The translations under genes and the position numbers were made by a program. A stretch of DNA of 64,000 nt from Parapedobacter pyrenivorans (GTDB lineage: Bacteria; Bacteroidota; Bacteroidia; Sphingobacteriales; Sphingobacteriaceae), in assembly GCF_014636865.1 (NCBI RefSeq), contig NZ_BMER01000001.1, positions 794,718 to 858,717 of the forward strand, written 5' to 3'. Each line of letters opens with the position of its first letter. Positions within the stretch are counted from its first letter, which is position 1. Positions 1 to 9,444 of this stretch are shown here, piece after piece. The notes under the pieces are model-generated. The model made no database searches. It was not told the DNA's origin and was given only the letters and a program-made list of their open reading frames with translations.

Positions 1-2
1 AG

Positions 3-122
3 AATATCCCTCACCTTCACGTAGACGCCATCATATACAATTATCTAGACCATATGGATACGGGCCAATTAAGTTTTATCAAAGGGTTGCAGCGATTTTA
101 TAATTCGCCATCTACTCAATGA
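3..122 (+). CDS. C-terminal end of an unidentified protein (partial, cut by window edge)
   Basis: An open frame enters from the left edge and gives about 39 residues before a TGA stop at 120-122. The composition looks coding ([13 protein letters not shown] is followed by [12 protein letters not shown]). The last 11 nt overlap the 3' end of the convergent ybjQ-like gene. I do not recognise the family. Upstream sequence is needed to confirm it; a chance open frame is possible because the piece is short. Confidence 0.4.
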   Translation, partial: NIPHLHVDAIIYNYLDHMDTGQLSFIKGLQRFYNSPSTQ

Positions 123-432
123 CCACTGCTGTACCACTAGCCGTTACCATAAGCATGCTGCCCCCACTGCCAACGGTTTCATAATCGAGGTCAACACCTA
201 CCACCGCATTCGCTCCCATGGTGGCAGCATACTGTTGCATTTCATAAACGGCCGTCTCTTTGGCTTCGCGAAGCACTTTTTCATATGAGCCCGATCGGCC
301 ACCTACGATATCACGTATTCCCGCGAAGATATCCCTGAAGAAATTGGCTCCGATAATGGTCTCACCGCTGACCAAGCCAATATACCGTACAATCTTCTTT
401 CCTTCTACCTGTGGTGTTGTTGTAATAAGCAT
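112..432 (-). CDS. YbjQ/UPF0145 family protein
   Basis: This 106-residue protein matches the full length of the YbjQ (UPF0145, DUF74) family. Recognisable features are the N-terminal [21 protein letters not shown] segment, the central [12 protein letters not shown] helix and the [15 protein letters not shown] strand. The family forms small beta-rich oligomers with no firmly established function; a heavy-metal-binding role has been suggested from structure only. There is no signal peptide, so it is probably cytoplasmic. It is a single gene 55 bp downstream of the lipoprotein gene on the same strand. Confidence 0.85.
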   Translation of the reverse strand: MLITTTPQVEGKKIVRYIGLVSGETIIGANFFRDIFAGIRDIVGGRSGSYEKVLREAKETAVYEMQQYAATMGANAVVGVDLDYETVGSGGSMLMVTASGTAVVIE

Positions 433-487
433 AACAATCTCTTTTCCATTTGGACGCCTGGAGAAAGAGAAAGTTACGCGTCGATCA

Positions 488-922
488 TCAGTCTATCCGA
501 AGGAAATTGCCGTTCTTATCAAACTTCAAATCCATACCATTGGAGAGTTTCACTTCCTGGCCACGGTCGTCCAGCTCCCAGTCGAGAATAAAAAAATCAG
601 GATAATTGGCAACGACATACGCCAAGATCTTCTCAGGCACCACACTATCCGGTAATTTACTGGAACCCTCGACACCGAGTATTTTACCTTTTTTGTCAAA
701 ATCAAGGTTAAACCCTTCGCTGAGGTACACATCATAACTGGTTTTCAAATCGTCACGCTCTTTTACAACTTGAAGGACTTCTTGATCGGGGAAATGTTGG
801 GTGATGTAAGTCTGTGCATCCTTTGGTAGGCCATCGGCAGAAACGACACTTTCTTTATCGCACGCTGTAAATGTTACTAAAACTACACCTACTACGATCA
901 TTAAACGAATTGCTTTTTTCAT
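488..922 (-). CDS. PepSY-like domain lipoprotein
   Basis: A 144-residue precursor with a type II signal peptide: MKK, a hydrophobic core, and a lipobox ending TFTAC with Cys21 as the likely lipidated residue. The mature part holds two related halves with the pattern [18 protein letters not shown] and [16 protein letters not shown], typical of the PepSY-like (BLIP-like fold) domain common in Bacteroidota. The fold is often described as a protease-inhibitor or periplasmic sensor module, but the function here is unknown. It probably sits on the periplasmic face of a membrane. The gene stands alone downstream of the arginine genes. Confidence 0.8.
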   Translation of the reverse strand: MKKAIRLMIVVGVVLVTFTACDKESVVSADGLPKDAQTYITQHFPDQEVLQVVKERDDLKTSYDVYLSEGFNLDFDKKGKILGVEGSSKLPDSVVPEKILAYVVANYPDFFILDWELDDRGQEVKLSNGMDLKFDKNGNFLRID

Positions 923-1013
923 GATTATACTATTTTTTTGTTCTTGATTTCATACCAAGACAACCCAAAGGCAACTTACCCTTACTCACACCATGAAAAA
1001 AATTCCCTTAATG

Positions 1014-2078
1014 CTACTTTCTTACCACACGGTCGAGGATAGCGATATACAGGCGGATTCCCTCAGCTATTTCATCGACATGGATAAATTCATCGGCCAT
1101 GTGTGAGCGGGCGGAATCACCTGGTCCAAGCTTTAACGACGGGATATCGAGTAGCGCCTGATCACTGGTAGTGGGCGATCCATACGTAGTACGCCCAAGT
1201 GCAAGGCCGGCTTGTACTACCGGGTGGTCTTTAGGTATCGAAGAAGGTTTAAGCCGCATGGACCTCGGCTTTACTTCACAACTTACATGTTGGCGGATGA
1301 TATCAAGAACTTCCTCATTTCGGTATGCATCCGTTACCCGGATATCCACAACGAACTCGCAGGTCGCAGGCACCACATTGTGTTGCGATCCGGCTTGGAT
1401 AACCGTTACACTCATCTTGACGGTGCCAAACTCATCAGATTCTTTAGGAAAACGATAGCTGATGAACCATTCGATATCCTTAAGTGCTTTGTAAATGGCA
1501 TTATCTCCCTCCTCGCGGGCTGCATGCCCCGCTTTACCATGGGCTATGCAGTCCAATACCATCAGTCCGCGTTCGGCAACGGCCAATTGCATGAGCGTCG
1601 GCTCTCCCACAATGGCAAAATCTAACGGGCCCAAATCGGGAATGACCAGTTCCAATCCGTTGATTCCAGAGATTTCTTCCTCTGCTGTAGCCGCGATGCA
1701 TAAATTATAGGTGAGCCCTTCCTGTGAATAGAAATATAAAAAAGTGGCTATTAAGGACACTAAACACCCACCTGCATCATTACTGCCTAGTCCATACAAT
1801 TTGCTGTCGGTGATGTCGGGCGAAAAGGGATTACGGGTATAGCCAGTATTGGGCTTTACAGTGTCGTGATGGGAATTGAGCAGAATGGTAGGCTTTTTTG
1901 AATCAAAAAACTTATTAAACGCCCACACATTATTCACCTTTCGGTAGGTACGGACGCTTCGTTGCTGCAAAAATCGCTCAATCGTATCTCCGGTCTGGCT
2001 TTCCTCCCTACTGAAAGAAGGAATACGGATGAGGTCACGCAACAGGTCCGTACTATCCTGTATGAGCTTCTCAATCAT
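1014..2078 (-). CDS. argE: M20 family N-acylornithine deacylase (ArgE-type)
   Basis: Zinc-dependent M20 amidohydrolase of 354 residues expected to remove the acyl group (acetyl or, in this lineage, succinyl) from N-acylornithine to give ornithine. Visible metal-site motifs are SHHDTV (His71, Asp72), GSNDAGG (Asp101) and TAEEEISG (Glu133/Glu134, catalytic base and ligand). I start it at 2078, not at an in-frame ATG at 2159, because this ATG overlaps the proC stop in an ATGATTGA arrangement, which implies translational coupling, and the longer N-terminus does not resemble the family. It is the last gene of argD-argF'-argB-proC-argE. The exact acyl substrate is inferred from the neighbouring carbamoyltransferase. 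Confidence 0.85.
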   Translation of the reverse strand: MIEKLIQDSTDLLRDLIRIPSFSREESQTGDTIERFLQQRSVRTYRKVNNVWAFNKFFDSKKPTILLNSHHDTVKPNTGYTRNPFSPDITDSKLYGLGSNDAGGCLVSLIATFLYFYSQEGLTYNLCIAATAEEEISGINGLELVIPDLGPLDFAIVGEPTLMQLAVAERGLMVLDCIAHGKAGHAAREEGDNAIYKALKDIEWFISYRFPKESDEFGTVKMSVTVIQAGSQHNVVPATCEFVVDIRVTDAYRNEEVLDIIRQHVSCEVKPRSMRLKPSSIPKDHPVVQAGLALGRTTYGSPTTSDQALLDIPSLKLGPGDSARSHMADEFIHVDEIAEGIRLYIAILDRVVRK

Positions 2079-2874
2079 TATAAAGTCCTCCTGCTTTGCG
2101 CGCAGACAACTTGATCCCTTTGATAAAGGCCGAACTGAACCCGTTATGTTCCATTTCATTCAATCCCGCAATAGTACAGCCTTTAGGTGATGTCACCTTG
2201 TCTATCTCACCTTCGGGATGGCTTTGGGTTTGCAGTAAGAGGTCAGCGGCGCCCTTGGCCGTTTGTATCGCCATTTTTAACGCATCATGTGCATGGAACC
2301 CAATTTCCACGCCGCCCTGAGATGCCGCGCGAATACTGCGTAGAAAAAAAGCGATGCCGCAAGCACACAGTGCCGTTGCTGCCGTCATCAGGTCCTCGTT
2401 TATCGTGACCACCGCCCCAACCGTCTCAAACAACTGTGTCACCCGCTCAAATTGCTCATCGGATGCATTATCAGATGCGATACACGTCATGGATTGACCA
2501 ATGGCGATAGCGGTATTGGGCATGGCGCGGATAACCTGGATATCATTGCCCAGCTTATCTCGAACATCTGCACAGGTAACGCCAGACACCACTGATACCA
2601 CAAGTTGCTTTTCTGGCGATACCGTAGGGGCAATCTCTTCCAATACACTTTTCAGTTGTTGAGGTAAAACGGCTAGAACAATAACATTTGCATCATAAAT
2701 AGCCACATTATTATTGTCGCTTACCTTGAATCCTGCGGCCGCTTCTTCACTTAGCAGCTTGAGATTCCTCCGTGTTAACGTAATGTCTTCTGCTTGGCAA
2801 TAAGCCTTATTTACCAATCCTTTGGCCAAAGACAGGCCAATGTTACCGCTTCCGATGATGGTTATCTTATTCAT
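2071..2874 (-). CDS. proC: Pyrroline-5-carboxylate reductase
   Basis: Rossmann-fold reductase of 267 residues that converts 1-pyrroline-5-carboxylate to proline with NAD(P)H. The N-terminal dinucleotide motif GSGNIGLSLAKG is clear. RAMPNTAIAIGQSMT and the C-terminal VTSPKGCTIAGL match family signatures; the usual form of the latter is VTSPGGTTIAGL, so Lys-Gly-Cys here is a mild departure. It lies inside the arginine operon, as in other Bacteroidota, where proline and arginine pathways share glutamate-derived precursors. Its stop overlaps the argE start by 8 nt; 73 bp separate it from argB. Confidence 0.93.
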   Translation of the reverse strand: MNKITIIGSGNIGLSLAKGLVNKAYCQAEDITLTRRNLKLLSEEAAAGFKVSDNNNVAIYDANVIVLAVLPQQLKSVLEEIAPTVSPEKQLVVSVVSGVTCADVRDKLGNDIQVIRAMPNTAIAIGQSMTCIASDNASDEQFERVTQLFETVGAVVTINEDLMTAATALCACGIAFFLRSIRAASQGGVEIGFHAHDALKMAIQTAKGAADLLLQTQSHPEGEIDKVTSPKGCTIAGLNEMEHNGFSSAFIKGIKLSARKAGGLYND

Positions 2875-2947
2875 TTCTTCTGTCCTAAGTTGTAATTCGC
2901 AAGTAAATACTTACGGCTATTGTTTAGTGTCTGCGATCCTTGCCCGG

Positions 2948-3739
2948 TCATCTAATCATCCGTGTACCAAACTGCTGGTCGCGCAGCAAATGCAGGTCAT
3001 CCGCATGGCCGATACACACCTCGTCCACGCCCTTCGCTATCGCATCAAACGCATTATGTAATTTCGGAACCATGCCGTCGGCAACAATACCCGAGGCCTT
3101 CAAATCTTCAAACTCCCCGGCACGTATTTCAGCTATCGCCGAGTATTCGTCATTAACATCCCGGAGTACTCCGCGCTTTTCAAAACAATACACCAATGAC
3201 GTCCTGTATCGCGAGGAAAGTGCAACTGCCACGGCCGACGCGATCGTATCAGCGTTCGTATTCAGTAGCTGTCCATGTCCGTCATGGGTGATTGCGGAGA
3301 AAACAGGAACAAAACCAATATCCAATAATGCTGCGATGGCGTCCGCATCGACCGATCCCGGAAGTATATCCCCGACAAAACCATAGTCGATTTCATTTAC
3401 CGGTCGTTTCACCACTCGAATACTATTGCCGTCCGCACCGCTAAGCCCGATTGCATTGCATCCATATGCCTGTAAGCCGGCTACGACCTGCTTATTGGTC
3501 AGGCCAGCATACACCATGGTCACTATACGGAGCATGGGTTCATCCGTGATACGGCGTCCCGCAACCAGTTTGGCCTCGATACCTAGATCGGCAGCCATGC
3601 GTGTTGCGATTTTCCCGCCGCCGTGTACCAGAATCTTATCTCCCCGCAGGCTGGCAAAGCGCTCCAAAAAGCGATTCAGCCCTTCGGGATGGTCGATAAT
3701 ATTGCCCCCGATCTTGATGACAAACAATCTTTTCGACAT
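2948..3739 (-). CDS. argB: N-acylglutamate kinase
   Basis: Amino-acid kinase of 263 residues that phosphorylates N-acetylglutamate, or N-succinylglutamate in Bacteroidota that use succinylated intermediates. Diagnostic motifs are the N-terminal VIKIGGNII, the glycine-rich VHGGGKIAT and the C-terminal substrate/ATP region VPKLHNAFDAI. It is a typical short bacterial ArgB without the N-terminal helix of arginine-inhibited hexameric forms, so feedback control by arginine is less likely; that is an inference. It starts 4 bp after the argF' stop, so the two are probably co-translated. Confidence 0.92.
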   Translation of the reverse strand: MSKRLFVIKIGGNIIDHPEGLNRFLERFASLRGDKILVHGGGKIATRMAADLGIEAKLVAGRRITDEPMLRIVTMVYAGLTNKQVVAGLQAYGCNAIGLSGADGNSIRVVKRPVNEIDYGFVGDILPGSVDADAIAALLDIGFVPVFSAITHDGHGQLLNTNADTIASAVAVALSSRYRTSLVYCFEKRGVLRDVNDEYSAIAEIRAGEFEDLKASGIVADGMVPKLHNAFDAIAKGVDEVCIGHADDLHLLRDQQFGTRMIR

Positions 3740-3743
3740 CTCG

Positions 3744-4715
3744 TTATCGCTTGTTTAATTGTTCGAGCATTCGCTTCAATACCGCCTGTGCGGCCCATAC
3801 CCGATTGCTCGCCTCCTGAATGACTAACGAATTTGGCCCATCCAGCACCTCACTTGCCAATTCAACGTCACGGCGAACAGGCAGGCAATGCATTACCTTT
3901 GCTTGATTTGTCAATGCCAGTTTGCCGTTATCGAGCATCCATTTTTCAGATACGGGATGAATCTTGCCATAATCCTCATATGACGACCAGTTTTTCACAT
4001 ATACAAAATCGGCGCCCTGTAGCGCATCCTCCAACGTGTTTGTAACTGTCGCACCTGGTGTGAACGCTTCAGATAACGCATAACCCTGAGGATAAGCTAT
4101 GGTAAAATCGACGATGCCCTCCATTTGAGCCTTACACATCCATTCCGAGAACGAGTTGGGTACCGCCTGCGGCAAGGCTTTTACATGGGGCCCCCATGCC
4201 ATGACCACCTTAGGCTTTCTATCTTGTTGCCAATGTTCCCGGATGGTTATCAGATCGGTAAGACTCTGGAGTGGGTGGCGGGTCGCACTCTCCAGACTCA
4301 CCACGGGCACACCGCAAAAGCTGATAAATTTTTTGAATAAGCCTTCACTGTAATCCTCTTCACGATCCTGTAATTTGGGGAATGACCGAATCCCCAGCAC
4401 ATCGCAATATTGACCCATCACCGCCGCAGCCTCCCTAATATGCTCCACCGTCTTACCATCCATCGCTACTCCATCTCTTGTCTCCAGCGCCCAGCCATCT
4501 TTGTCCATATTCATGACCATTACGTCCATACCTAATTGGATAGCCGCTTTCTGCGTACTTAGACGTGTGCGCAAACTTGGATTCAGGAAAACCAAACCCA
4601 GGGTTTTCCGCTTGCCCAAGTCTTCAAACGCAAAAGGGTCTTTTTTCAACCTCAATGCTTCCTCCACGATACCGCGCAAGTCGTCTACATCCGCGACCGA
4701 AAAAAATTGCTTCAT
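3744..4715 (-). CDS. argF': N-succinylornithine (or N-acetylornithine) carbamoyltransferase
   Basis: Transcarbamylase of 323 residues acting on an N-acylated ornithine. The carbamoyl-phosphate motif is SLRTRLSTQ (residues 47-55), the form found in the Bacteroides fragilis succinylornithine enzyme and not the STRTR of ordinary ornithine carbamoyltransferase. Other motifs are ATRHPLQS (144-151), the PNSFSEWM loop and HCLPVRR near the C-terminus. At the position known to set acyl preference (Pro90 in B. fragilis, Glu92 in Xanthomonas acetylornithine enzymes, from memory) this protein has Val90, just before EHI. Published swaps of that Glu to Val favour succinylornithine, so succinyl specificity is likely but not proven. 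Confidence 0.92.
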   Translation of the reverse strand: MKQFFSVADVDDLRGIVEEALRLKKDPFAFEDLGKRKTLGLVFLNPSLRTRLSTQKAAIQLGMDVMVMNMDKDGWALETRDGVAMDGKTVEHIREAAAVMGQYCDVLGIRSFPKLQDREEDYSEGLFKKFISFCGVPVVSLESATRHPLQSLTDLITIREHWQQDRKPKVVMAWGPHVKALPQAVPNSFSEWMCKAQMEGIVDFTIAYPQGYALSEAFTPGATVTNTLEDALQGADFVYVKNWSSYEDYGKIHPVSEKWMLDNGKLALTNQAKVMHCLPVRRDVELASEVLDGPNSLVIQEASNRVWAAQAVLKRMLEQLNKR

Positions 4716-4734
4716 GAGTTTATTATCTAAAATC

Positions 4735-5871
4735 CTATATGCTTTTCAACCGTTCGTCTAATGCTTCCAGAAAGCGATCTGCATGGGCCTGCGTCAAATT
4801 CAACGCCGGCAACAACCGAATGACATTCGGTTTGGCCTCGCCTGTGAAGATACGGTTTTTGTCCAATAGATCCTTCTTTACCATCGATAGTTCTTCGGGT
4901 AGGTCTATCCCGATCATCAAACCTTCACCCCTAACCTCTGAAACTTTATCCATCTTATTCAGCTCATCAATTAAATACGTACCCATGTTAGCCGCATTTT
5001 CAATGAGATTATCCTTCTCAATCACTTCCAATACAGCCAATGCGGCCGCACAAGCTAAATGATTTCCACCGAACGTCGTACCCAACATGCCTATCCAAGG
5101 TTTGATTTTAGGCGAAATAGCAATACCACCTATCGGGAATCCGTTACCCATGCCTTTCGCCATGCTATAGATATCTGCTTCTATCCCTGCTAAGTCATGA
5201 GAATAAAAAGAGCCCGAACGACCGTATCCGCATTGCACCGAATCGGCAATGAAGATGGCATCATATTGCGAGGTAAGATTCCGTATTTGCTTCAGAAATT
5301 CATAAGAAGCTACTTTGATGCCCCCCACCCCTTGAATTCCTTCTACGATAACGGAAGAAATCTCATCTCCATAGGCCGCGAATGCGTGCTCTAGCGCTTC
5401 AGTATCATTAAAAGGCAAAAATATCACGTTATCGGTTTCGTTCACAGGGGCTACAATTTTGGCATTGTGTGTGGCGGCAACCGCCAGCGAAGTACGTCCG
5501 TGAAAAGCACCAGTAAAGGCAATGATCTTTTTCCTGTTATTATAGAAAGACGCTAATTTCAATGCATTTTCGTTCGCCTCAGCCCCCGAATTGCATAAAA
5601 ATAACTGAAAACCAAACTTTCCGGATACATTGCCAAGCAATTCTGCCAACTGTACCTGTACCGGAATTTCAACCGAATTGGAATAAAACCCTATTTTGTG
5701 TAGTTGGTCGGTAATTCGTTTGACATAGTGCGGATGTGTGTGACCGATGGAAATAACCGCATGCCCTCCATACATATCCAAATACTCATTACCATTGTTG
5801 TCCCAAACGATAGAGCCCTCGCCACGTGCGATTTCCACGGGATTAATGGCGTAAACATCAAATAGTTTCAT
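4735..5871 (-). CDS. argD: Acyl-ornithine aminotransferase (class III, PLP)
   Basis: Class-III PLP aminotransferase of 378 residues that makes N-acylornithine from the semialdehyde and glutamate. The PLP-phosphate motif CNSGAEANENALK, the Asp motif IFIADSVQCGYGRSG (usually DEVQ; here DSVQ) and the Schiff-base segment SMAKGMGNGFPIGG are visible. I place the start at the internal ATG at 5871 (MKLFDVYAINP), which matches family N-termini. The upstream ATG at 5937 lies only a few bases from a promoter -7 box at 5944-5951 and would leave almost no leader. It is first in the distal arginine operon and 19 bp before argF'. Confidence 0.92.
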   Translation of the reverse strand: MKLFDVYAINPVEIARGEGSIVWDNNGNEYLDMYGGHAVISIGHTHPHYVKRITDQLHKIGFYSNSVEIPVQVQLAELLGNVSGKFGFQLFLCNSGAEANENALKLASFYNNRKKIIAFTGAFHGRTSLAVAATHNAKIVAPVNETDNVIFLPFNDTEALEHAFAAYGDEISSVIVEGIQGVGGIKVASYEFLKQIRNLTSQYDAIFIADSVQCGYGRSGSFYSHDLAGIEADIYSMAKGMGNGFPIGGIAISPKIKPWIGMLGTTFGGNHLACAAALAVLEVIEKDNLIENAANMGTYLIDELNKMDKVSEVRGEGLMIGIDLPEELSMVKKDLLDKNRIFTGEAKPNVIRLLPALNLTQAHADRFLEALDERLKSI

Positions 5872-5943
5872 TTTTTTACTGAATAGCTCCTGCGATTTCC
5901 TTGATAGAGGGACAGGATTGTTAATGGAGTAAATCATCTTTCA

Positions 5944-5951
5944 CAAAGATA
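5944..5951 (-). promoter_or_regulatory. Bacteroidota -7 box for the argD operon
   Basis: On the minus strand this reads TATCTTTG, a full match to TAnnTTTG. No clear -33 TTTG is seen at 19-20 nt, so the promoter may be weak. It gives a leader of about 65 nt to the argD start at 5871 and lies just after the rplQ terminator, so the argD operon is probably transcribed independently of the ribosomal genes. Confidence 0.5.
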
Positions 5952-5983
5952 TAAACTTGAATTGAATTGGATAAAAACAAAAA

Positions 5984-6008
5984 AAACCGGCTTTGAGTAA
6001 GCCGGTTT
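5984..6008 (-). terminator. Rho-independent terminator after rplQ
   Basis: A perfect 10-bp stem (AAACCGGCTT at 5984-5993 with AAGCCGGTTT at 5999-6008) has a 5-nt loop. On the minus strand it is followed by a T-rich run. It starts 27 bp after the rplQ stop and closes the ribosomal transcript. Confidence 0.9.
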
Positions 6009-6034
6009 CCAATACCTTATCAACGTTAAAAAAC

Positions 6035-6661
6035 TCAGTCTTTCTTTTCTTTTTCGCCTTCTTCTTGGCCATCTTCTTCTTGAGTTTCTACTTCGTCAGC
6101 TACCGGAGCGGCTTCTGCTTCGGCTACCGCTTCTTCTACTGCTGTCTCTTCTACAACTGGTTCTTCCGCTGCTGGTGTCTTCTCGTCGATCACAGCTTCC
6201 GTTGTTTCGTCAGCAGCAGGGGCTGCAGCACCTGCGTTCTTCTTACCACCACGTCGTCGTGTAGATTTGCGTTCCGTAGCAACGCCGTCCTTCTTGTACA
6301 CCTCATTATAGTCCACCAATTCGATGAAAGCCATCTCGGCATTGTCACCCATACGGTTTTCTAGCTTAATAATGCGGGTATATCCCCCGGGGCGGTTGGC
6401 TACCTTCTCGGAAATCTCACGAAAAAGTATCGTTACGGCTTCCTTATCTTGTAGGTAGCTGAACGCAGTACGGCGAGAGTGCGTCGTGTCATTCTTAGAT
6501 TTGGTAATCAACGGCTCGACATATTGACGCAACGCCTTGGCCTTAGCCAATGTGGTGGTAATGCGTTTGTGCTTGATCAGCGAAGTAGCCATATTAGACA
6601 ACATCGCCTTACGATGACTTGCTGTGCGGCCTAAGTGATTGAATTTTTTTCCGTGTCTCAT
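6035..6661 (-). CDS. rplQ: 50S ribosomal protein L17 with acidic tail
   Basis: L17 core is at residues 1 to about 120 ([29 protein letters not shown], given here in two parts: [12 protein letters not shown] and [13 protein letters not shown]). It is followed by a basic linker STRRRGGKK and an unusually long tail of about 75 residues rich in Glu, Ala and Val, ending EEGEKEKKD. Standard L17 is about 120-130 residues; acidic extensions occur in Bacteroidota. It is the last gene of the alpha operon, 75 bp after rpoA and before a strong terminator. Confidence 0.95.
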   Translation of the reverse strand: MRHGKKFNHLGRTASHRKAMLSNMATSLIKHKRITTTLAKAKALRQYVEPLITKSKNDTTHSRRTAFSYLQDKEAVTILFREISEKVANRPGGYTRIIKLENRMGDNAEMAFIELVDYNEVYKKDGVATERKSTRRRGGKKNAGAAAPAADETTEAVIDEKTPAAEEPVVEETAVEEAVAEAEAAPVADEVETQEEDGQEEGEKEKKD

Positions 6662-6686
6662 TTTAATGTTAATTTGTGCATACCGT

Positions 6687-6704
6687 CCCCGATAACTATC
6701 GGGG
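6687..6704 (-). other. Hairpin between rpoA and rplQ
   Basis: CCCCGATA (6687-6694) pairs perfectly with TATCGGGG (6697-6704) across a 2-base gap. No T-run follows on the minus strand, so it is more likely an mRNA processing or stability element than a terminator. Confidence 0.5.
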
Positions 6705-6736
6705 GGAATTATGCAACAGGTCGCTAATTATTCTCT

Positions 6737-7729
6737 TTATTCCTCGTCCAGTTTGTATTTGGCTAGATTCATACCAAATGACAAACCCTTCGATTTAACC
6801 AATTCCTGGATTTCGCTTAAGGACTTCTTACCAAAGTTCCTGAATTTCAACATGTCTGCCACATCATACGTCACCAACTCAGCGAGCGTACGGATATCAG
6901 CTGCTTTCAAGCAATTCAGTGCACGTACTGACAGATCCAAGTCAACCAATTCGGTTTTCAAAATCTTGCGCATGTGCAGGATTTCTTCATCCACCACTTT
7001 CGTCTCTTCCTTGGCTTGGGATTCCAACAACATGTTTTCATCCGAGAACAGCATAAAATGCTGAATCAAGATTTTTGCGGCTTCCTTTAGTGCATCTTCC
7101 GGATGAATGGAGCCATCGGTAGATATATCCAACAACAGCTTTTCGTAGTCGGTCTTTTGCTCTACCCGATAGTTCTCGATGGTATATTTTACGTTCTTAA
7201 TCGGGGTAAATATAGAATCTACAGCAATCAAGCCCACCGGTCCGTCAGTAACCTTATTCTCCTCTGCGTTAATATACCCACGGCCTTTGGCCACATTGAG
7301 CTCCAGTTCCAACGTTACAGAGCTTTCCATATTGCAGATTACCATATCGGGATTCAACACGGTAAAGTTGTTGGAAAAATTGGTGATGTCGCCGGCAGTC
7401 AATTGATCCTGGCCGTTAATGACCATAAAAATCTTCTCAGAATCACCCATCTCACCCGTTTTCTTAAAACGCACCTGCTTGAGATTCAAGATGATTTCAG
7501 TGACATCCTCTACAACACCCTTAATGGTGGAAAACTCATGCGATACACCTGAGAAGCGAACCGACGTAATTGCATATCCTTCCAGCGAGGACAATAGAAT
7601 ACGGCGTAAAGCATTACCGATGGTCACACCGAAACCAGGCTCCAATGGTCGAAATTCAAACGTGCCATCGAAATCCGTCGATTTCTGCATGATAACTTTA
7701 TCAGGTCTTTGAAATGCTAAGATTGCCAT
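6737..7729 (-). CDS. rpoA: RNA polymerase alpha subunit
   Basis: Alpha subunit of 330 residues that dimerises to nucleate RNA polymerase assembly. The N-terminal domain shows the [20 protein letters not shown] signature near residues 33-52. The C-terminal domain (from about residue 255) shows [19 protein letters not shown] and [13 protein letters not shown], the DNA- and activator-contacting helix-hairpin-helix. It has the conserved position between rpsD and rplQ. Nothing is truncated. Confidence 0.98.
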   Translation of the reverse strand: MAILAFQRPDKVIMQKSTDFDGTFEFRPLEPGFGVTIGNALRRILLSSLEGYAITSVRFSGVSHEFSTIKGVVEDVTEIILNLKQVRFKKTGEMGDSEKIFMVINGQDQLTAGDITNFSNNFTVLNPDMVICNMESSVTLELELNVAKGRGYINAEENKVTDGPVGLIAVDSIFTPIKNVKYTIENYRVEQKTDYEKLLLDISTDGSIHPEDALKEAAKILIQHFMLFSDENMLLESQAKEETKVVDEEILHMRKILKTELVDLDLSVRALNCLKAADIRTLAELVTYDVADMLKFRNFGKKSLSEIQELVKSKGLSFGMNLAKYKLDEE

Positions 7730-7814
7730 TTACTTATTCTTAAGATTGTTTACAAAAATTGCTATACAACAAGAACAGCATATACCAATCGGCCATGCTC
7801 TTCCTGCGCGTTAC

Positions 7815-8423
7815 TTATTTGGAGTACAACTCTACAATTAAGTTTTCCTTGATATTCTCAGGAATTTCGGTACGTTCCGGGTAGTTAAGGAATTTACCGG
7901 TCAAACTGTTTGCGTCCCATTCCAGCCAGCTGAATTTGTTGATTTTGTGTCCAGCCACCGTAGTGGTAACGGCTTCTAGTGATTTCGAGCGCTCCCGTAC
8001 AGCTACGGTATCGCCAGGGCGGAGGCTATAAGATGGAATATTTACCACTTCGCCATTCACCATGATATGTTTATGTCCCACTAATTGACGAGCGGCTGAA
8101 CGCGTAGGCGCAATCCCCAAACGATAAACGGTGTTATCCAATCGGGCCTCCAACAATTTGAGGAAAACCTCGCCCGTAATGCCTTGCTTGGAAGACGCCT
8201 TTGCAAATAGGTTAGCAAACTGGCGCTCCAACACACCGTAAGTATATTTTGCCTTTTGCTTCTCAAGCAGCTGAACCGCATACTCCGACTGCTTGCCCCG
8301 GCGTTTTGAAACCCCATGCTGTCCGGGAGGGTAGTTCTTACGTTCTAATGCTTTGTCAGGTCCAAAAATAGGTTCCCTGAATTTACGTGCAATTTTGGAC
8401 TTAGGTCCTGTATATCTCGCCAT
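7815..8423 (-). CDS. rpsD: 30S ribosomal protein S4
   Basis: Full-length S4 of 202 residues. The N-terminus [17 protein letters not shown] and the S4 RNA-binding domain ([20 protein letters not shown], then [19 protein letters not shown]) are typical. It lacks the N-terminal zinc cysteines of C+ S4 forms. It is a primary 16S rRNA binder and, in many bacteria, the alpha-operon repressor; no S4-type pseudoknot was identified here. Confidence 0.97.
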   Translation of the reverse strand: MARYTGPKSKIARKFREPIFGPDKALERKNYPPGQHGVSKRRGKQSEYAVQLLEKQKAKYTYGVLERQFANLFAKASSKQGITGEVFLKLLEARLDNTVYRLGIAPTRSAARQLVGHKHIMVNGEVVNIPSYSLRPGDTVAVRERSKSLEAVTTTVAGHKINKFSWLEWDANSLTGKFLNYPERTEIPENIKENLIVELYSK

Positions 8424-8490
8424 ATATTGATTGGTTTTAAAGTATCTTTCGGCCTATAGCCGAAGAATCTTAGCTTTAAAAATTTGTGTA

Positions 8491-8880
8491 TTATACTCTT
8501 CTACGTTTCGGAGGGCGGCATCCGTTGTGAGGCAACGGCGTAATGTCCCTGATCGCGGTCACTTCAATCCCCGAATTCTGTAAGGTACGGATTGCCGACT
8601 CGCGCCCTGCACCGGGTCCCTTCACGAATACTTCCACCTTCCGCAATCCCAAATCGTGGGCTACTTTGCCACAATCCGATGCCGCTTGTGAAGCAGCGTA
8701 TGGTGTATTCTTCTTAGAACCCCGGAAACCCATTTTTCCTGCACTCGACCAAGAAATGGCCTGTCCTTGGTTGTTTGTAAGCGTAATGATAATATTGTTA
8801 AAGGTAGCGTTAATATGTGCCTGACCAACTGGCTCAATGGTAACAACACGCTTTTTGCTTACTTTCTTACTTTTAGCCAT
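8491..8880 (-). CDS. rpsK: 30S ribosomal protein S11
   Basis: S11 of 129 residues from the 30S platform. The motifs [21 protein letters not shown] (in part), [21 protein letters not shown]-like and [18 protein letters not shown] at the C-terminus are characteristic. It lies between rpsM (16 bp upstream) and rpsD. Confidence 0.97.
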   Translation of the reverse strand: MAKSKKVSKKRVVTIEPVGQAHINATFNNIIITLTNNQGQAISWSSAGKMGFRGSKKNTPYAASQAASDCGKVAHDLGLRKVEVFVKGPGAGRESAIRTLQNSGIEVTAIRDITPLPHNGCRPPKRRRV

Positions 8881-8896
8881 TATATTTTCTCAATTA

Positions 8897-9274
8897 TTAT
8901 TTAGTAGCTTTTTTCTTGTTCGCGACAGTCTTTCGCTTCCCCTTGCGCGTACGCGAATTATTCTTCGTGCGTTGGCCACGAACGGGCAAATGCTTACGAT
9001 GGCGAAGACCCCGGTAACAGCCAATATCCATCAAGCGTTTGATATTCAATTGAACTTCCGAACGAAGCGCTCCCTCTACCTTAATCTCGTCATTGATGAC
9101 GCCGCGAATGGCCGCCAACTGGTCGTCATCCCATTCTTGCACCTTTACATCGTAATCAATGCCGGCTTTATCCAAAATGCGCTGCGCCGTAGAACGACCG
9201 ATTCCGTAGATGTATGTGAGGCCTATTTCTCCCCTTTTGTTTTTAGGTAAATCTATACCTGCGATCCTTGCCAT
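8897..9274 (-). CDS. rpsM: 30S ribosomal protein S13
   Basis: S13 of 125 residues, in the 30S head contacting the 50S subunit and P-site t[24 protein letters not shown] at the N-terminus (first 20 are diagnostic), [20 protein letters not shown] and a basic Lys-rich tail are seen. It follows rpmJ by 17 bp. Confidence 0.97.
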   Translation of the reverse strand: MARIAGIDLPKNKRGEIGLTYIYGIGRSTAQRILDKAGIDYDVKVQEWDDDQLAAIRGVINDEIKVEGALRSEVQLNIKRLMDIGCYRGLRHRKHLPVRGQRTKNNSRTRKGKRKTVANKKKATK

Positions 9275-9291
9275 ATATTAATGAATGATTT

Positions 9292-9408
9292 TTATCCCTG
9301 ACGTTGTTTGTACTTCGGGTTTTTCTTATTGATTACAAATACTTTACCTTTCCGACGGATAATCTTGCAATCCGCACTGCGCTTCTTGATGGATGCTCTG
9401 ACTTTCAT
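9292..9408 (-). CDS. rpmJ: 50S ribosomal protein L36
   Basis: A 38-residue reading frame starts [20 protein letters not shown] and ends NPKYKQRQG. This is L36 of the alternative type: it keeps one Cys (residue 14) but lacks the zinc-binding Cys/Cys/Cys/His set, so it should not bind zinc. Its position between infA and rpsM is the conserved one in this phylum. Confidence 0.95.
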   Translation of the reverse strand: MKVRASIKKRSADCKIIRRKGKVFVINKKNPKYKQRQG

Positions 9409-9444
9409 GATCTTATGTTACTAACTGAGCAGTCTATTTCCGCT

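Noticed and set aside
2079-2159. Longer N-terminus for argE
   Set aside because: The residues are read from proC in another frame; the ATG at 2078 overlaps the proC stop as coupled genes do.
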